DNA of 64,000 nt from Spirosoma endophyticum (GCF_900112365.1 NZ_FOLQ01000009.1:124001-188000); one strand, 5' to 3'; counted from the first letter of the stretch, positions 43,507 to 53,331 are shown. The notes: generated by a model from the sequence alone, not told the origin. Numbers and translations are program-made.

Positions 43507-44349
43507 TTACAGACTTAATAGCTTCTGGTTATTGCCCCAAAAGGCCATCGGTTCATAGTCTGGGTATGGATAATGGCCTAAATTTAAGGAAATAGTCGTG
43601 TTCCGGGTATGGAGGTAATTTTCTACGAACCGCCTGATCGACATTGGCTGACCACTGCAGCAGTTAATAATTCCCGCTACGTTCGTCTGTGTGGCTATCT
43701 GGCAAAGATAGGTTGCTACGTCCTTGATAGGCAGATAGTCACGAAGTTGCTCACCCCCCGACATATTAAATACAGTTTCTCCCTGCTCGATTGCCCGTTC
43801 CAGCAAGGGTATGATTGAGTTTGGATTTTGTCCGGCGCCATACATATAAAACAAGCGGGCCCATTTCAGACTAAATCCCTGCTCTGTTTGCAAAGCTTGT
43901 AGCATTTTCCGTAACGTATCTTTCGCCAGCGCGTATGGATTCGTAGGCATGGTCAACTGATTTTCTGATAAGCAACCGTTCTGCATCCCGTATTCGAAAC
44001 ACGTACCCGTTACGGTTATGTCACGCAATCCGTTATGGATGAGGTTCTTAAGAAAGAGATATTGTGGAAAAAGATTCTGCTCAAAGTGGAACGTCGCTTT
44101 GTAATTCGGTAATCCCTGCCAGGCCAGATGGATTAGTGCATCGGGTTGGCCAAAGTAGTCGTACAGATTCTGGTCATCATCTGATAAGGGAAGGCTGTAT
44201 TCTACAAACATTACCTGATCGAACCAGCCGAATTGAGTGGCTTTGTCTCGATTAGTACCAGTTGCCACTACGCTATGGCCGTCGGACAGAAGCTGCCGAA
44301 CCACGTACTGCCCAACAAAACCGGTGGCGCCTGTGACTAGAATTTTCAT
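43507..44349 (-). CDS. NAD(P)-dependent sugar epimerase/4-ketoreductase
   Basis: 280-residue extended SDR: GATGFVGQYVVRQL (about 7-20), LIHLAWQG, and NPYALAKD, which offers the YxxxK pair (Y-A-L-A-K). Probably reduces the 4-keto group of the CDP-6-deoxyhexose made by the neighbouring genes, or acts as an epimerase; the final sugar cannot be told from the sequence. Four-base overlap with the C-methyltransferase gene shows coupling. Confidence 0.85.
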   Translation of the reverse strand: MKILVTGATGFVGQYVVRQLLSDGHSVVATGTNRDKATQFGWFDQVMFVEYSLPLSDDDQNLYDYFGQPDALIHLAWQGLPNYKATFHFEQNLFPQYLFLKNLIHNGLRDITVTGTCFEYGMQNGCLSENQLTMPTNPYALAKDTLRKMLQALQTEQGFSLKWARLFYMYGAGQNPNSIIPLLERAIEQGETVFNMSGGEQLRDYLPIKDVATYLCQIATQTNVAGIINCCSGQPMSIRRFVENYLHTRNTTISLNLGHYPYPDYEPMAFWGNNQKLLSL

Positions 44350-45572
44350 AGTACCCGGACGGATGGAATGGGTACGACAAACTGGCCGCCCCAGTCACGA
44401 ATATAGCTTAACTGCCGGGTGATTTCGTCGGTTAGATTCCAGGGTAAAATCAGGACGAAATCGGGTTTTATTTCCCGTAATACGTGTTCCTGTACAACCG
44501 GAATATGGCTGGCTGGCAAAAACTTCCCCTGCTTGGCCGGATTGGCATCAACGACAAAATCAATCAGGTCATTTTTGATGCCGCAGTAATTCAGCAACGT
44601 ATTGCCTTTGGCCGCTGCTCCATAAGCCGCTACGGTTTTGCCTGCTCGTTTTTGGGTCATCAAAAATTCAAGCAAGCCTAGTTTCACCTGGAAAGCTTTC
44701 TGCGTAAATCCTTCGTAATAATCAAGGCGAGTGAGTCCCGTCTTGGTTTCTTTCTGCAACATAGCCGCTACGTTCGTCGAAACAGCTTTGGTGTCATCAT
44801 CTTGATGTTTCGCGTAGATACGTAGTGAACCGCCGTGCGTTGGAATCTCCTCAACGTCGAACATCATCAACCTTTGTGATTCAAAAATCTGACTTACGGT
44901 GTAGAATGACAGATAGGAAAAATGCTCGTGATAGATCGTATCGAACTGGTTTTGCTCAATGAGATTCAACACATGCGGAAATTCCATCGTGATAACGCCT
45001 GTGGGTTTTAGCACCTGCTTCATGCCAGCCACGAAGTCAAGAATATCCGGCACATGAGCCAATACGTTGTTCCCCAGCAATAAATCAGCCTGCATCCCTA
45101 ATTGAAGCAGTTCACGAGCTAATTCGGTACCAAAAAATCGAGTCATAGAAGGAACTCCCTTTCGGATAGCCACGGCGGCTGTATTAGCCGTGGGTTCAAT
45201 ACCCAGAACGGGAATCTGCCGCTCAACGAAATATTGAAGCAGGTAGCCATCGTTCGAGGCAATTTCAATGACCTGCGAGTCGCCCGCTAGGCTGAACCGC
45301 TTCGTCATGGCGGCAACGTAGCGCTTGGCATGTGCCAGCCAGCTAGTCGAAAATGAAGAGAAATACGCGTAGTCGTTATCAAAAATGGCATCCGACTTTT
45401 TGTATTCATCAACCTGCACCAGAAAACAATTGTGGCAGGTGAAGACCTTCAGCGGATAAAACGTTTCGGGTTCGTTGAGTTGCTGATGAGTCAAGTACGA
45501 ATTTGATGCTGGTGAATTGACCAGATCAATAAAAACATGCTGTAAAGGAGTTTTACAAAAACGACAATCCAT
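44346..45572 (-). CDS. NDP-hexose C-methyltransferase (TylCIII-type)
   Basis: 408 residues in three parts: an N-terminal zinc site (CRFCKTP ... FTCHNCF, four cysteines), a SAM-dependent Rossmann domain (about 70-260, VIEIASNDGYLLQYF, LGNNVLAHVPDILDF, YHEHFSYLSFYTV), and the C-terminal methyltransferase-14 domain (AAYGAAAKGNTLLNY). Family members add a methyl carbon to C-3 of a 4-keto sugar nucleotide. With CDP-glucose dehydratase next door, a branched CDP-3-C-methyl-6-deoxyhexose is the likely product (inference). Confidence 0.88.
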   Translation of the reverse strand: MDCRFCKTPLQHVFIDLVNSPASNSYLTHQQLNEPETFYPLKVFTCHNCFLVQVDEYKKSDAIFDNDYAYFSSFSTSWLAHAKRYVAAMTKRFSLAGDSQVIEIASNDGYLLQYFVERQIPVLGIEPTANTAAVAIRKGVPSMTRFFGTELARELLQLGMQADLLLGNNVLAHVPDILDFVAGMKQVLKPTGVITMEFPHVLNLIEQNQFDTIYHEHFSYLSFYTVSQIFESQRLMMFDVEEIPTHGGSLRIYAKHQDDDTKAVSTNVAAMLQKETKTGLTRLDYYEGFTQKAFQVKLGLLEFLMTQKRAGKTVAAYGAAAKGNTLLNYCGIKNDLIDFVVDANPAKQGKFLPASHIPVVQEHVLREIKPDFVLILPWNLTDEITRQLSYIRDWGGQFVVPIPSVRVL

Positions 45573-45577
45573 GAAAA

Positions 45578-46129
45578 TCAGACAAGTAAGCCAGTAAAGG
45601 ACGGTATAAGAAGTGGATGGTTTGCATCGCGGGCGGATATATCGGTTACCGGTAATGGCCAGTCGATACCAATTTTTGGATCGTTGAATCGAATAGCTCC
45701 TTCGTGTTCTGGTGCGTAGTACTCACTATGGCAGTAAATAAGCTGGCAATCGCTAGTCAGCGTTTGGAAACCGTGGGCAAACCCTTTGGGAACGTACAGG
45801 GCTGCCTGATTTGTCGCTGATAATTCTGCCCCAAACCACTGACCAAACGTTGGCGAACTGGCGCGAAGGTCAACGATTACGTCGAAGACTTTTCCTGCAA
45901 TGCAACGTACTAATTTAATTTCGGCATGTGGTGGATGTTGAAAATGCATACCCCGAATGGCTCCAACCTGGCGAGTGAGCGAATGATTCATCTGCACCCA
46001 GTCGGCCATATGGCCCATCTGAGCAAAGGCGGCTTTGTCGTACGTTCGAACGAACCAGCCCCGATCGTCGCTGTGGGGCGATAATGCAACCAGATAAGCG
46101 CCAGATAGGGGAGTTTCGGTAAAGATCAT
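45578..46129 (-). CDS. dTDP-4-dehydrorhamnose 3,5-epimerase-like cupin
   Basis: 183-residue cupin of the RmlC family. Segments: GAIRGMHFQHPPHAEIKLVRC with the catalytic-type histidine, KVFDVIVDLRASSPTFGQW, YVPKGFAHGFQTL, YYAPEHEGAIRFNDP with the aspartate of the active-site region. In this cassette it more likely epimerises a CDP-4-keto-6-deoxyhexose than a dTDP sugar. Five bases from the methyltransferase and four-base overlap with rfbG. Confidence 0.87.
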   Translation of the reverse strand: MIFTETPLSGAYLVALSPHSDDRGWFVRTYDKAAFAQMGHMADWVQMNHSLTRQVGAIRGMHFQHPPHAEIKLVRCIAGKVFDVIVDLRASSPTFGQWFGAELSATNQAALYVPKGFAHGFQTLTSDCQLIYCHSEYYAPEHEGAIRFNDPKIGIDWPLPVTDISARDANHPLLIPSFTGLLV

Positions 46130-47223
46130 TGCGTCCAGATTAGGTTAGACGCCCGCGCCTGTTGAACATAAGTTTCCAAATCGGCCTGTGTAAAAAGCTG
46201 ATTTCGCTCATAATAAGCTTGGTACCAGTCGATGGTTCGGGTTATGGTTGTTTGCATATCCCAAACCGGATACCAGTCCAATTGCTGCTGGGCTTTTGTG
46301 CAGTCGAGACGTAGCAAATGCGCTTCATGCGGATTATCGGCCGAAGGCGTTTCGTTATAACCAATCGTTGACCAGCGAGATTGCGCCTGCTGAACTACGT
46401 CCCGAACGGGCAATATATCGTTTGGTCTGGGGCCAAAATTCCAGCCACTGGCAATTGACGTATCGCCCAGCAATAACCGCTGTCCAACCAGTAAATAACC
46501 TGACAACGGTTCCAGTACGTGTTGCCAGGGACGTACTGAATCCGGGTTGCGAATGGTAACACGCTGACCCGAAATACTGCCTTTGATCAGATCGGGAATG
46601 AGCCGGTCTTGCGCCCAGTCGCCCCCACCAATTACATTTCCTGCTCTAACGCTGGCTACCAGTGTCTGATGCGTTATGCCGTATTGAGTGGGGTTGAAAA
46701 ACGAGTTTCGATAGCTATTCGTGACCAATTCAGCCGCGCCTTTCGACATACTGTAGGGGTCATAACCACCCATTGGGTCAGTTTCTTTCAAGGGATGCCC
46801 ATCCTCTGGATTCTCGTAGCACTTATCGCTCGTTACAATCACAACGGCTCGCACCGAAGGCGTTTGTCGAGCGCATTCCAATACGTTTGCCGTGCCCGTT
46901 ACGTTGGTTTCAATGGTTTCTATTGGGTGCCGGTATGAATAGCGAACGAGCGCCTGAGCTGCCATATGGATCACAATATTAGGCTGATAGGATAGAAATA
47001 TTTCCTGGAGTTTGGAAAGATCACGGATGTCCCCTACTACGCTGGTGATGGGTAAATTGAGCAAATTCCAATGACTTGGTTCGGTAGGAGCGGGTAAAGA
47101 ATAGCCAACGACATTGGCCCCAAGCTGATGAAGCCAATAAGCGAGCCACGAACCTTTGAAGCCGGTATGGCCCGTTAGTAGTACCGTTTTGTTCCGATAT
47201 TGGTCCGCAAAGAATGGCATCAT
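46126..47223 (-). CDS. rfbG: CDP-glucose 4,6-dehydratase
   Basis: 365-residue extended SDR that converts CDP-glucose to CDP-4-keto-6-deoxyglucose. TGHTGFKGSWLAYWL (cofactor site; the GFKGSW sequence is a mark of this enzyme), HMAAQALVRYSY, TSDKCYEN and YDPYSMSKGAAE (YxxxK). It follows rfbF by 13 bases and overlaps the epimerase gene. It is the committed step of the cassette. Confidence 0.94.
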   Translation of the reverse strand: MMPFFADQYRNKTVLLTGHTGFKGSWLAYWLHQLGANVVGYSLPAPTEPSHWNLLNLPITSVVGDIRDLSKLQEIFLSYQPNIVIHMAAQALVRYSYRHPIETIETNVTGTANVLECARQTPSVRAVVIVTSDKCYENPEDGHPLKETDPMGGYDPYSMSKGAAELVTNSYRNSFFNPTQYGITHQTLVASVRAGNVIGGGDWAQDRLIPDLIKGSISGQRVTIRNPDSVRPWQHVLEPLSGYLLVGQRLLLGDTSIASGWNFGPRPNDILPVRDVVQQAQSRWSTIGYNETPSADNPHEAHLLRLDCTKAQQQLDWYPVWDMQTTITRTIDWYQAYYERNQLFTQADLETYVQQARASNLIWTQ

Positions 47224-47236
47224 AGGATAAAGTTGC

Positions 47237-48007
47237 TTACCAGATTTTCCAGTCGGCAGTACCCGCGTTCCAGGCGGTTTCCAGTTCCAGTTTATCGCGT
47301 AGTGTGTCCATTGGTTTCCAGAAACCAGTATGCTGGAAAGCCATCAGTTCACCTTCTGCGGCTAGTGTCTCTAATGGATACCGTTCCCAGCTTGTATCAT
47401 CGTCCTCAATGTAGTTGAAAACTTCGGGCTGGCAAACGAAAAAGCCGCCGTTGATCCAGGCGCCGTCGCCCCTGGGTTTTTCCAGAAACGAGTTCACCTG
47501 ATTCGCGTCGTTCACATCCAGCGCACCAAAGCGGGCCGATGGCTGAACAGCCGTCAATGTACAACGCCTGCCGTTTGCCTGATGAAAAGCCACCAGGTCT
47601 GTAATGTTTATGTCGCCAACCCCATCGCCATACGTCAATAAAAATGGCTCATTGCCAATATGATGCTGAACTCGTTTAATACGTCCACCCGTCATGCTAT
47701 CTTTGCCCGTGTCGACAAGCGTAATTTTCCAGGGTTCGGCGTATGAATCATGAATTTGTACCTGGTTAGTACTCAAGTCAATGGTTACGTCGGACTGATG
47801 CAAAAAATAATTGGCGAAGTATTCCTTGACCATATAACCCTTGTAACCCAGACAAACAACAAACTCGTTGTAGCCATGCGCCGAATAGATTTTCATGATA
47901 TGCCATAGGATAGGCATACCGCCAATTTCGACCATCGGTTTAGGCTTGACAACGGTTTCTTCGCTCAGTCGCGTACCCAGGCCGCCCGCAAGAATCACAA
48001 CTTTCAT
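47237..48007 (-). CDS. rfbF: Glucose-1-phosphate cytidylyltransferase
   Basis: Makes CDP-glucose from CTP and glucose 1-phosphate; 256 residues. Nucleotidyltransferase signature AGGLGTRLSEETVVKPKPMV, then YGDGVGDINI and VNSFLEKPRGDGAWINGGFFV, all close to the rfbF type. First gene of the minus-strand block. The gap of about 200 bases to the divergent gcvP holds its promoter, but no clear box was recognised on the minus strand. Confidence 0.95.
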   Translation of the reverse strand: MKVVILAGGLGTRLSEETVVKPKPMVEIGGMPILWHIMKIYSAHGYNEFVVCLGYKGYMVKEYFANYFLHQSDVTIDLSTNQVQIHDSYAEPWKITLVDTGKDSMTGGRIKRVQHHIGNEPFLLTYGDGVGDINITDLVAFHQANGRRCTLTAVQPSARFGALDVNDANQVNSFLEKPRGDGAWINGGFFVCQPEVFNYIEDDDTSWERYPLETLAAEGELMAFQHTGFWKPMDTLRDKLELETAWNAGTADWKIW

Positions 48008-48170
48008 GAAAATAAGAGAGCAGGCATAGTGGTGAATGGTCGTCGCATCAAATCAATCTCATAGTTAATCCTTACTATCCTTGTCAACGTCGCGATAATG
48101 AAAGACATATATTTAAGTGACTGATGACCGTTGTCTAGCGAAACGTACCGGCAATTTGCACATTTTGGCG

Positions 48171-48178
48171 TAAATTTG
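48171..48178 (+). promoter_or_regulatory. Minus-7 promoter box of gcvP, TAAATTTG
   Basis: Exact TAnnTTTG match 37 bases before the gcvP ATG at 48215. No well-placed minus-33 TTTG; one at 48155-48158 is too close. No glycine riboswitch is visible in the leader. Confidence 0.5.
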
Positions 48179-48214
48179 AGTTTCCATTAAAACGAAATAG
48201 TGGGCAACTCAGGC

Positions 48215-51118
48215 ATGAAACTAAATCTTCAGCAGACAGACATATTTGAAGACCGTCACCACGGTCAAACGGATGCGGCCCAGGCCGATATGCTCAAAAC
48301 AGTGGGCGCAAAATCGATCGATGAGCTTATTGGACAGACGGTACCAGCGGCTATTCGACTATCCAAACCACTCAATTTGCCCGAACCCAAGTCAGAAATG
48401 CAGTTTCTGGCCGACTTTAAAAAAATAGCCGGACTGAATAAAGTTTTTAAATCGTATATCGGCACGGGTTATTACGATACGCTCACGCCAAATGTTATTC
48501 TTCGCAATATTCTGGAAAACCCAGCCTGGTACACAGCCTATACGCCGTATCAGGCCGAAATTGCGCAGGGACGACTCGAAGCACTGCTGAATTTTCAGAC
48601 GGTTGTGTCCGACCTGACGGGTATGGATTTAGCCAACGCTTCATTGCTTGATGAAGCGACTGCCGCAGCTGAGGCCATGAATATGCTTTATGCAACACGC
48701 CCGGCGTCCAGAAAATCGGCTGAAACGTTTTTCGTTTCGGATCGCTGCCATCCCCAGACCATTGACGTTATCAAAACCCGGGCGACGCCCATTGGTATCG
48801 ACGTACTAATTGGCGATCACCGCACGGTTGACCTCACGAATGGGTCTATTTTCGGGCTGTTGCTTCAATACCCAGCCTCTGATGGCGAAGTGTTTGACTA
48901 TACCGACCTTATTTCTTCTGCCCACGAGTTAGGCATCACGGTAGCCGTTGCCGCCGATTTGCTGGCTCTGACCCTGTTGACTCCTCCGGGCGAAATGGGT
49001 GCCGACGTAGTGGTTGGTTCATCGCAACGCTTCGGGGTACCAATGGGTTACGGTGGTCCTCATGCGGCTTTTTTCGCGACCCGTGATTCGTTTAAACGCC
49101 AGATTCCGGGTCGGATTATTGGCGTATCACAGGATGCCGAAGGAAAGCCTGCACTACGTATGGCCCTGCAAACGCGGGAACAACATATTCGTCGCGAAAA
49201 GGCCACCTCAAACATTTGCACCGCGCAGGTTTTGCTGGCCGTAATGGCAGGAAGCTATGCTGTGTATCACGGTCCGCAACGGCTTCGCGCCATCGCCGAA
49301 CAAGTACACGCACTGACTAAAATCTTTGCAACGGCGCTACGCTGGAGTTCGCACGAAGTAAGTACCGAAAACTATTTCGATACGATTACAATTCGGGTTG
49401 ATGATACCGAATCGCTGAAAAAATCGGCACGGGCCGCTCAACTGAATTTGCGGTATCTGCCGGATGGAGAGCATGTAAGCATTTCATTCGACGAAGCAAA
49501 AACGCTGCACGACCTGACTGAATTGCTGACCGTGTTTGGTGTGAAAACCGATGTTGATGCAATTCTGGAAGGGTTGGAAATCACTTGGCCGGAGCAACTG
49601 GTTCGCAAGTCGGATTATCTGATGCATCCGGTGTTCAACACGCACCACACCGAGCATGAGATGCTACGTTATCTCAAATCGCTGGAAGAAAAAGATTTGT
49701 CGCTGGTTCATTCGATGATTTCGCTGGGTAGTTGCACCATGAAGCTCAATGCAACGGCCGAAATGATTCCTGTTACGTGGCCTGAATTTGGCAAGCTGCA
49801 CCCGTTTGCGCCTAAAGAACAGACGGCGGGTTATCAGCAACTGTTTACGGAACTGAATGCCTGGCTTTGCGAAATCACCGGTTTTGCTGCCATGTCGTTG
49901 CAACCCAATTCGGGCGCTCAGGGCGAATATGCGGGTCTGATGGTGATTCGGGCGTATCACGAAAGCCGGGACGATCATCACCGGAACATTGCCCTGATTC
50001 CACAATCGGCGCATGGTACGAACCCGGCCAGTGCGGTTATGGCAGGCATGAAGGTAGTAATCGTGAAATGCGATGAACGTGGTAATATCGACCTCGCCGA
50101 TCTTAAAGCAAAAGCAGAACAGTACAGCGCTGATCTTTCCTGCCTGATGGCTACGTACCCGTCAACGCACGGCGTATTTGAGGAAAGTATCAAAGAAATT
50201 TGTGACATCATCCACCAGCACGGCGGTCAGGTGTACATGGATGGAGCGAACATGAATGCGCAGGTTGGCCTGACCTCTCCGGCAACGATCGGTGCCGATG
50301 TTTGTCACCTCAATCTGCACAAAACGTTCTGTATTCCTCACGGTGGCGGTGGCCCAGGTATGGGACCCATCGGCGTAGCCTCTCAGTTAGTGCCGTTTCT
50401 GCCAGGTCATGCATTAGTGCACATCGGTGGCGGCCAGGCGATTCATGCGGTTTCGGCAGCTCCTTACGGTTCGGCCAGCATCCTGACCATTTCTTACGCT
50501 TACATTGCAATGATGGGTGGTGAAGGATTGACAAACGCGACGAAGAAAGCCATCCTGAACGCGAACTACATCAAAGCTCGCTTACAAGGTCACTACGATA
50601 CGTTGTATACAGGAACCAATGGACGTTGCGCCCACGAGATGATTATCGACTGCCGCCCATTCAAAGCGGTTGCGGGCGTTGAAGTTGAGGACATTGCCAA
50701 ACGGTTGATGGACTACGGGTTCCATGCACCAACAGTTTCGTTTCCGGTAGCGGGCACGCTGATGATCGAACCAACCGAATCGGAATCGAAAGCTGAACTC
50801 GACCGTTTCTGCGAAGCGATGATTGCCATTCGTAACGAAATTCGGGAGGTTGAAAATGGCGAAGCGGACCGTGCGGCCAACGTACTGAAATTCGCTCCTC
50901 ATACCGCTACAGTAGCGTTGAGTGATACCTGGGATCGGCCCTATAGTCGGGAGAAAGCGGTGTTCCCCTTGCCACAGGTACGCGCTCGTAAATTCTGGCC
51001 GAGTGTCAGCCGGATTGACTCCGCTTACGGTGACCGAAATCTGGTTTGCGCCTGTGTGCCTGTCGAAGCGTACGAAACCGAAGTTGCCGACGAAGCAAGC
51101 GTAGTGCAACAGGCCTAG
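48215..51118 (+). CDS. gcvP: Glycine dehydrogenase (aminomethyl-transferring), P protein
   Basis: PLP decarboxylase of the glycine cleavage system; a single 967-residue chain, so the fused (not split gcvPA/gcvPB) form. N-half: YYDTLTPNVILRNILENP and AYTPYQAEIAQGRLEALLN; C-half: SLGSCTMKLNA, the Lys-PLP site HLNLHKTFCIPHGGGGPGMGP (lysine at about 703), and PYGSASIL. The ATG at 48215 (MKLNLQQTD) is chosen; a GTG at 48200 is in frame. The gene stands alone with a large hairpin after the stop; no gcvT or gcvH nearby. Confidence 0.95.
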   Translation: MKLNLQQTDIFEDRHHGQTDAAQADMLKTVGAKSIDELIGQTVPAAIRLSKPLNLPEPKSEMQFLADFKKIAGLNKVFKSYIGTGYYDTLTPNVILRNILENPAWYTAYTPYQAEIAQGRLEALLNFQTVVSDLTGMDLANASLLDEATAAAEAMNMLYATRPASRKSAETFFVSDRCHPQTIDVIKTRATPIGIDVLIGDHRTVDLTNGSIFGLLLQYPASDGEVFDYTDLISSAHELGITVAVAADLLALTLLTPPGEMGADVVVGSSQRFGVPMGYGGPHAAFFATRDSFKRQIPGRIIGVSQDAEGKPALRMALQTREQHIRREKATSNICTAQVLLAVMAGSYAVYHGPQRLRAIAEQVHALTKIFATALRWSSHEVSTENYFDTITIRVDDTESLKKSARAAQLNLRYLPDGEHVSISFDEAKTLHDLTELLTVFGVKTDVDAILEGLEITWPEQLVRKSDYLMHPVFNTHHTEHEMLRYLKSLEEKDLSLVHSMISLGSCTMKLNATAEMIPVTWPEFGKLHPFAPKEQTAGYQQLFTELNAWLCEITGFAAMSLQPNSGAQGEYAGLMVIRAYHESRDDHHRNIALIPQSAHGTNPASAVMAGMKVVIVKCDERGNIDLADLKAKAEQYSADLSCLMATYPSTHGVFEESIKEICDIIHQHGGQVYMDGANMNAQVGLTSPATIGADVCHLNLHKTFCIPHGGGGPGMGPIGVASQLVPFLPGHALVHIGGGQAIHAVSAAPYGSASILTISYAYIAMMGGEGLTNATKKAILNANYIKARLQGHYDTLYTGTNGRCAHEMIIDCRPFKAVAGVEVEDIAKRLMDYGFHAPTVSFPVAGTLMIEPTESESKAELDRFCEAMIAIRNEIREVENGEADRAANVLKFAPHTATVALSDTWDRPYSREKAVFPLPQVRARKFWPSVSRIDSAYGDRNLVCACVPVEAYETEVADEASVVQQA

Positions 51119-51137
51119 TATAATTTTAGAGTGATGT

Positions 51138-51212
51138 AATGAGGGTGGAAACCCGCGATTGTTAGCTATAAAAAATAGTCTATTCGATCGCGGGTTTCCA
51201 CCCCCATTACGT
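51138..51212 (+). terminator. Large hairpin after gcvP
   Basis: Arms of 24 bases at 51138-51161 and 51189-51212 (23 of 24 matches) around a 27-base loop which itself holds CTAT...ATAG. It starts 20 bases after the stop. There is no long T run, so termination efficiency is uncertain. Confidence 0.65.
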
Positions 51213-51303
51213 TCAATAAATCATGGATTGTATTCGTTAAAAGTAAGACCCGCCCGAATTTACCTTATCTTGGGCGAGTATTTGTTTTTGCTCAATAATC
51301 CAT

Positions 51304-53310
51304 ATGAGAATCAATACGTTGTCTGTAATGCTGGTCGCGATGGCATTAGCCACCGGGTTGACGGGCTGTAACTCGGCCATGCAGGCGTATAAAAAAGGAG
51401 TTCACCACTATGATGCTGGGGAATATAATTTAGCCCTGACCCAGTTCCAAAAAGCCGCTACGGGGACCATTGATCCCGCCCGATTGAACTACTACATGGC
51501 GGAATCGTATCGCTTGTCGAACCGATTCGCCGAGGCTGCTCCGTTTTATCAGAAAGCGTTGGCCGCTAATACAACTGAGCCAGAAGCCCATTTCAACTAT
51601 GCCTACGCGTTGAAGTCGGAAGGTAATTATGCGGGTGCGCTGGAGCAGTTGCAGCAATACGTGGCTAATGCCCCTAAGACTGCGCCCAAAGCGACCCTCG
51701 ACAAGGCCAGGCGCGAAGTAGAGACCTTGCGGGCGATTGACATGATCGCTAAAACCAAATCGCTCATTACGATCAAAAACATGGGTGGCCTCAACTCGCC
51801 CGGTGCTGAGTTTGCACCAGTTGTGCGGGGTGAAGAATTGGTTTTTACGGCGTCAAGAAAGGATCAGGTTTATAAAAATAATGGCCTGCCGATGTTGGGG
51901 CTGTACAAAACCAAATTACCCCAGAATCCAGATGAAACGGGTAGCGCTGCGCCGACCGGTCCGCCTGAATTGTTTAGTACAAATGTTTTTGAGGGTGACG
52001 TGAACGAAGGAACTCCCGCTTTCTCGAAAGATGGCAAGACGATGATTCTGGCACGGGGTAACAACGGAAAACGCAAAGGTGGCCTGGATGTGGATCTTTA
52101 TATCAGTCGCTTAGGGGAAGGCAACGCGTGGAGTCAGCCACTACGTCTCCCAATTAGCGATTCCACTGCCTGGGATGGTTCGCCTGCTTTTTCGGCGGAT
52201 GGAAAGACGCTTTATTTTGCTTCAAACCGGGCGGGTGGCGCAGGAGGGATTGATATTTACCGTACCAGTATTGACGCATCAGGTCGGTTCAGCCGTCCGG
52301 TCAATATGGGCCGCGACATCAACACGCCCGGCGACGAGATGTTCCCATACGTAGCACCGAACGCGAAATTATACTTTGCGTCTGATGGCCATCCGGGCCT
52401 AGGAAAATTGGACATTTTCGTAGCGACCCGCTCGGGTGGCGTTACACGGGTTGAGAACATGGGGCAGCCAATCAACTCGCCTGCCGATGATTTTGGCCTG
52501 ATTTACACGGGAGATGCCAGGGGTTTTATGTCCTCAAATCGGGGAGGTGGTAAAGGTGACGACGACATTTATTTCTTCCAGGAAGGTCTAACTCCATCCA
52601 CACCAACGATTGCTCAGAATCCACCCGCCAGCAGTGCGCCGAAAACGGTACGTTACTTCATTGCTGGAACGGTTTCCGCCAATGAAACGCCTGTTGCTCC
52701 GCTTGATTCGGCCAGAGTCAGGATTCTGGATGATGCAACAGGTCAGCCGGTTGCCGAAGTGACGACCGGACAGCCGGGTACATTTGGTAAATACCCATTA
52801 ACGGAAGGCAAGGATTATACGATTCTGGCTGAACGAAAAGGCTATCTAACGCGTCGGGAGCCGTTTACGATGCAGGGGAAAAGCATTCCTGAGGTTTTCC
52901 TGACCAAGCCGCAGACCGATACTACGTTTAACGTAGCGATTCTGATGGATAAGTCGGTGCTGAACAAGACGTTCGTTCTTGAAAACATTTACTACGATCT
53001 GGATAAATACAACATCCGGTCTGATGCATCACCCGAACTCGACAAGATCGTTGTGATTCTGAAAGACAACCCTACGCTCAAACTTGAGCTCAGTTCGCAT
53101 ACCGACGTTCGTGCGCCAGATGCTTACAACATGAAATTGTCGCAGAATCGAGCGAAAGCAGCGGTTGATTACATTGTGTCGCAGGGTATTTCGGCAGATA
53201 GATTAGTTGCGAAAGGCTACGGCGAGACTCGTTTGGTGGTCAAAAATGCCAAAACCGAAGAGGAGCACCAGCGCAATCGCCGGACAGAAATCAAGATTCT
53301 GGAGCTGTAA
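51304..53310 (+). CDS. OmpA-family lipoprotein with TPR, WD40-like and CarboxypepD-reg domains (PorE-like)
   Basis: 668 residues. Lipoprotein signal with lipobox LTGC (Cys22). Then TPR repeats (about 30-140, HYDAGEYNLALTQFQKAA, AHFNYAYALKSEGNYAGAL), a PD40/WD40-like propeller (about 165-430, GTPAFSKDGKTMILARG, SPAFSADGKTLYFASNRAGG), a carboxypeptidase-regulatory-like domain (about 445-540) and a C-terminal OmpA peptidoglycan-binding domain (NIYYDLDKYNIRSDASPELD ... SHTDVRAPDAYN ... LSQNRAKAAVDYIV ... RRTEIKIL). This order is that of PorE, the type IX secretion subunit linking the machinery to peptidoglycan. Paralogues exist, so identity with PorE is likely but unproven. Confidence 0.82.
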   Translation: MRINTLSVMLVAMALATGLTGCNSAMQAYKKGVHHYDAGEYNLALTQFQKAATGTIDPARLNYYMAESYRLSNRFAEAAPFYQKALAANTTEPEAHFNYAYALKSEGNYAGALEQLQQYVANAPKTAPKATLDKARREVETLRAIDMIAKTKSLITIKNMGGLNSPGAEFAPVVRGEELVFTASRKDQVYKNNGLPMLGLYKTKLPQNPDETGSAAPTGPPELFSTNVFEGDVNEGTPAFSKDGKTMILARGNNGKRKGGLDVDLYISRLGEGNAWSQPLRLPISDSTAWDGSPAFSADGKTLYFASNRAGGAGGIDIYRTSIDASGRFSRPVNMGRDINTPGDEMFPYVAPNAKLYFASDGHPGLGKLDIFVATRSGGVTRVENMGQPINSPADDFGLIYTGDARGFMSSNRGGGKGDDDIYFFQEGLTPSTPTIAQNPPASSAPKTVRYFIAGTVSANETPVAPLDSARVRILDDATGQPVAEVTTGQPGTFGKYPLTEGKDYTILAERKGYLTRREPFTMQGKSIPEVFLTKPQTDTTFNVAILMDKSVLNKTFVLENIYYDLDKYNIRSDASPELDKIVVILKDNPTLKLELSSHTDVRAPDAYNMKLSQNRAKAAVDYIVSQGISADRLVAKGYGETRLVVKNAKTEEEHQRNRRTEIKILEL

Positions 53311-53331
53311 AGAATACTTAAACATTCACCT

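Noticed and set aside
48008..48214. Glycine riboswitch ahead of gcvP
   Set aside because: The leader is short and lacks the conserved glycine-aptamer blocks.
50582..51109. 175-codon open frame on the minus strand
   Set aside because: Antisense to the C-terminal part of gcvP, with unnatural residue composition and no start context.
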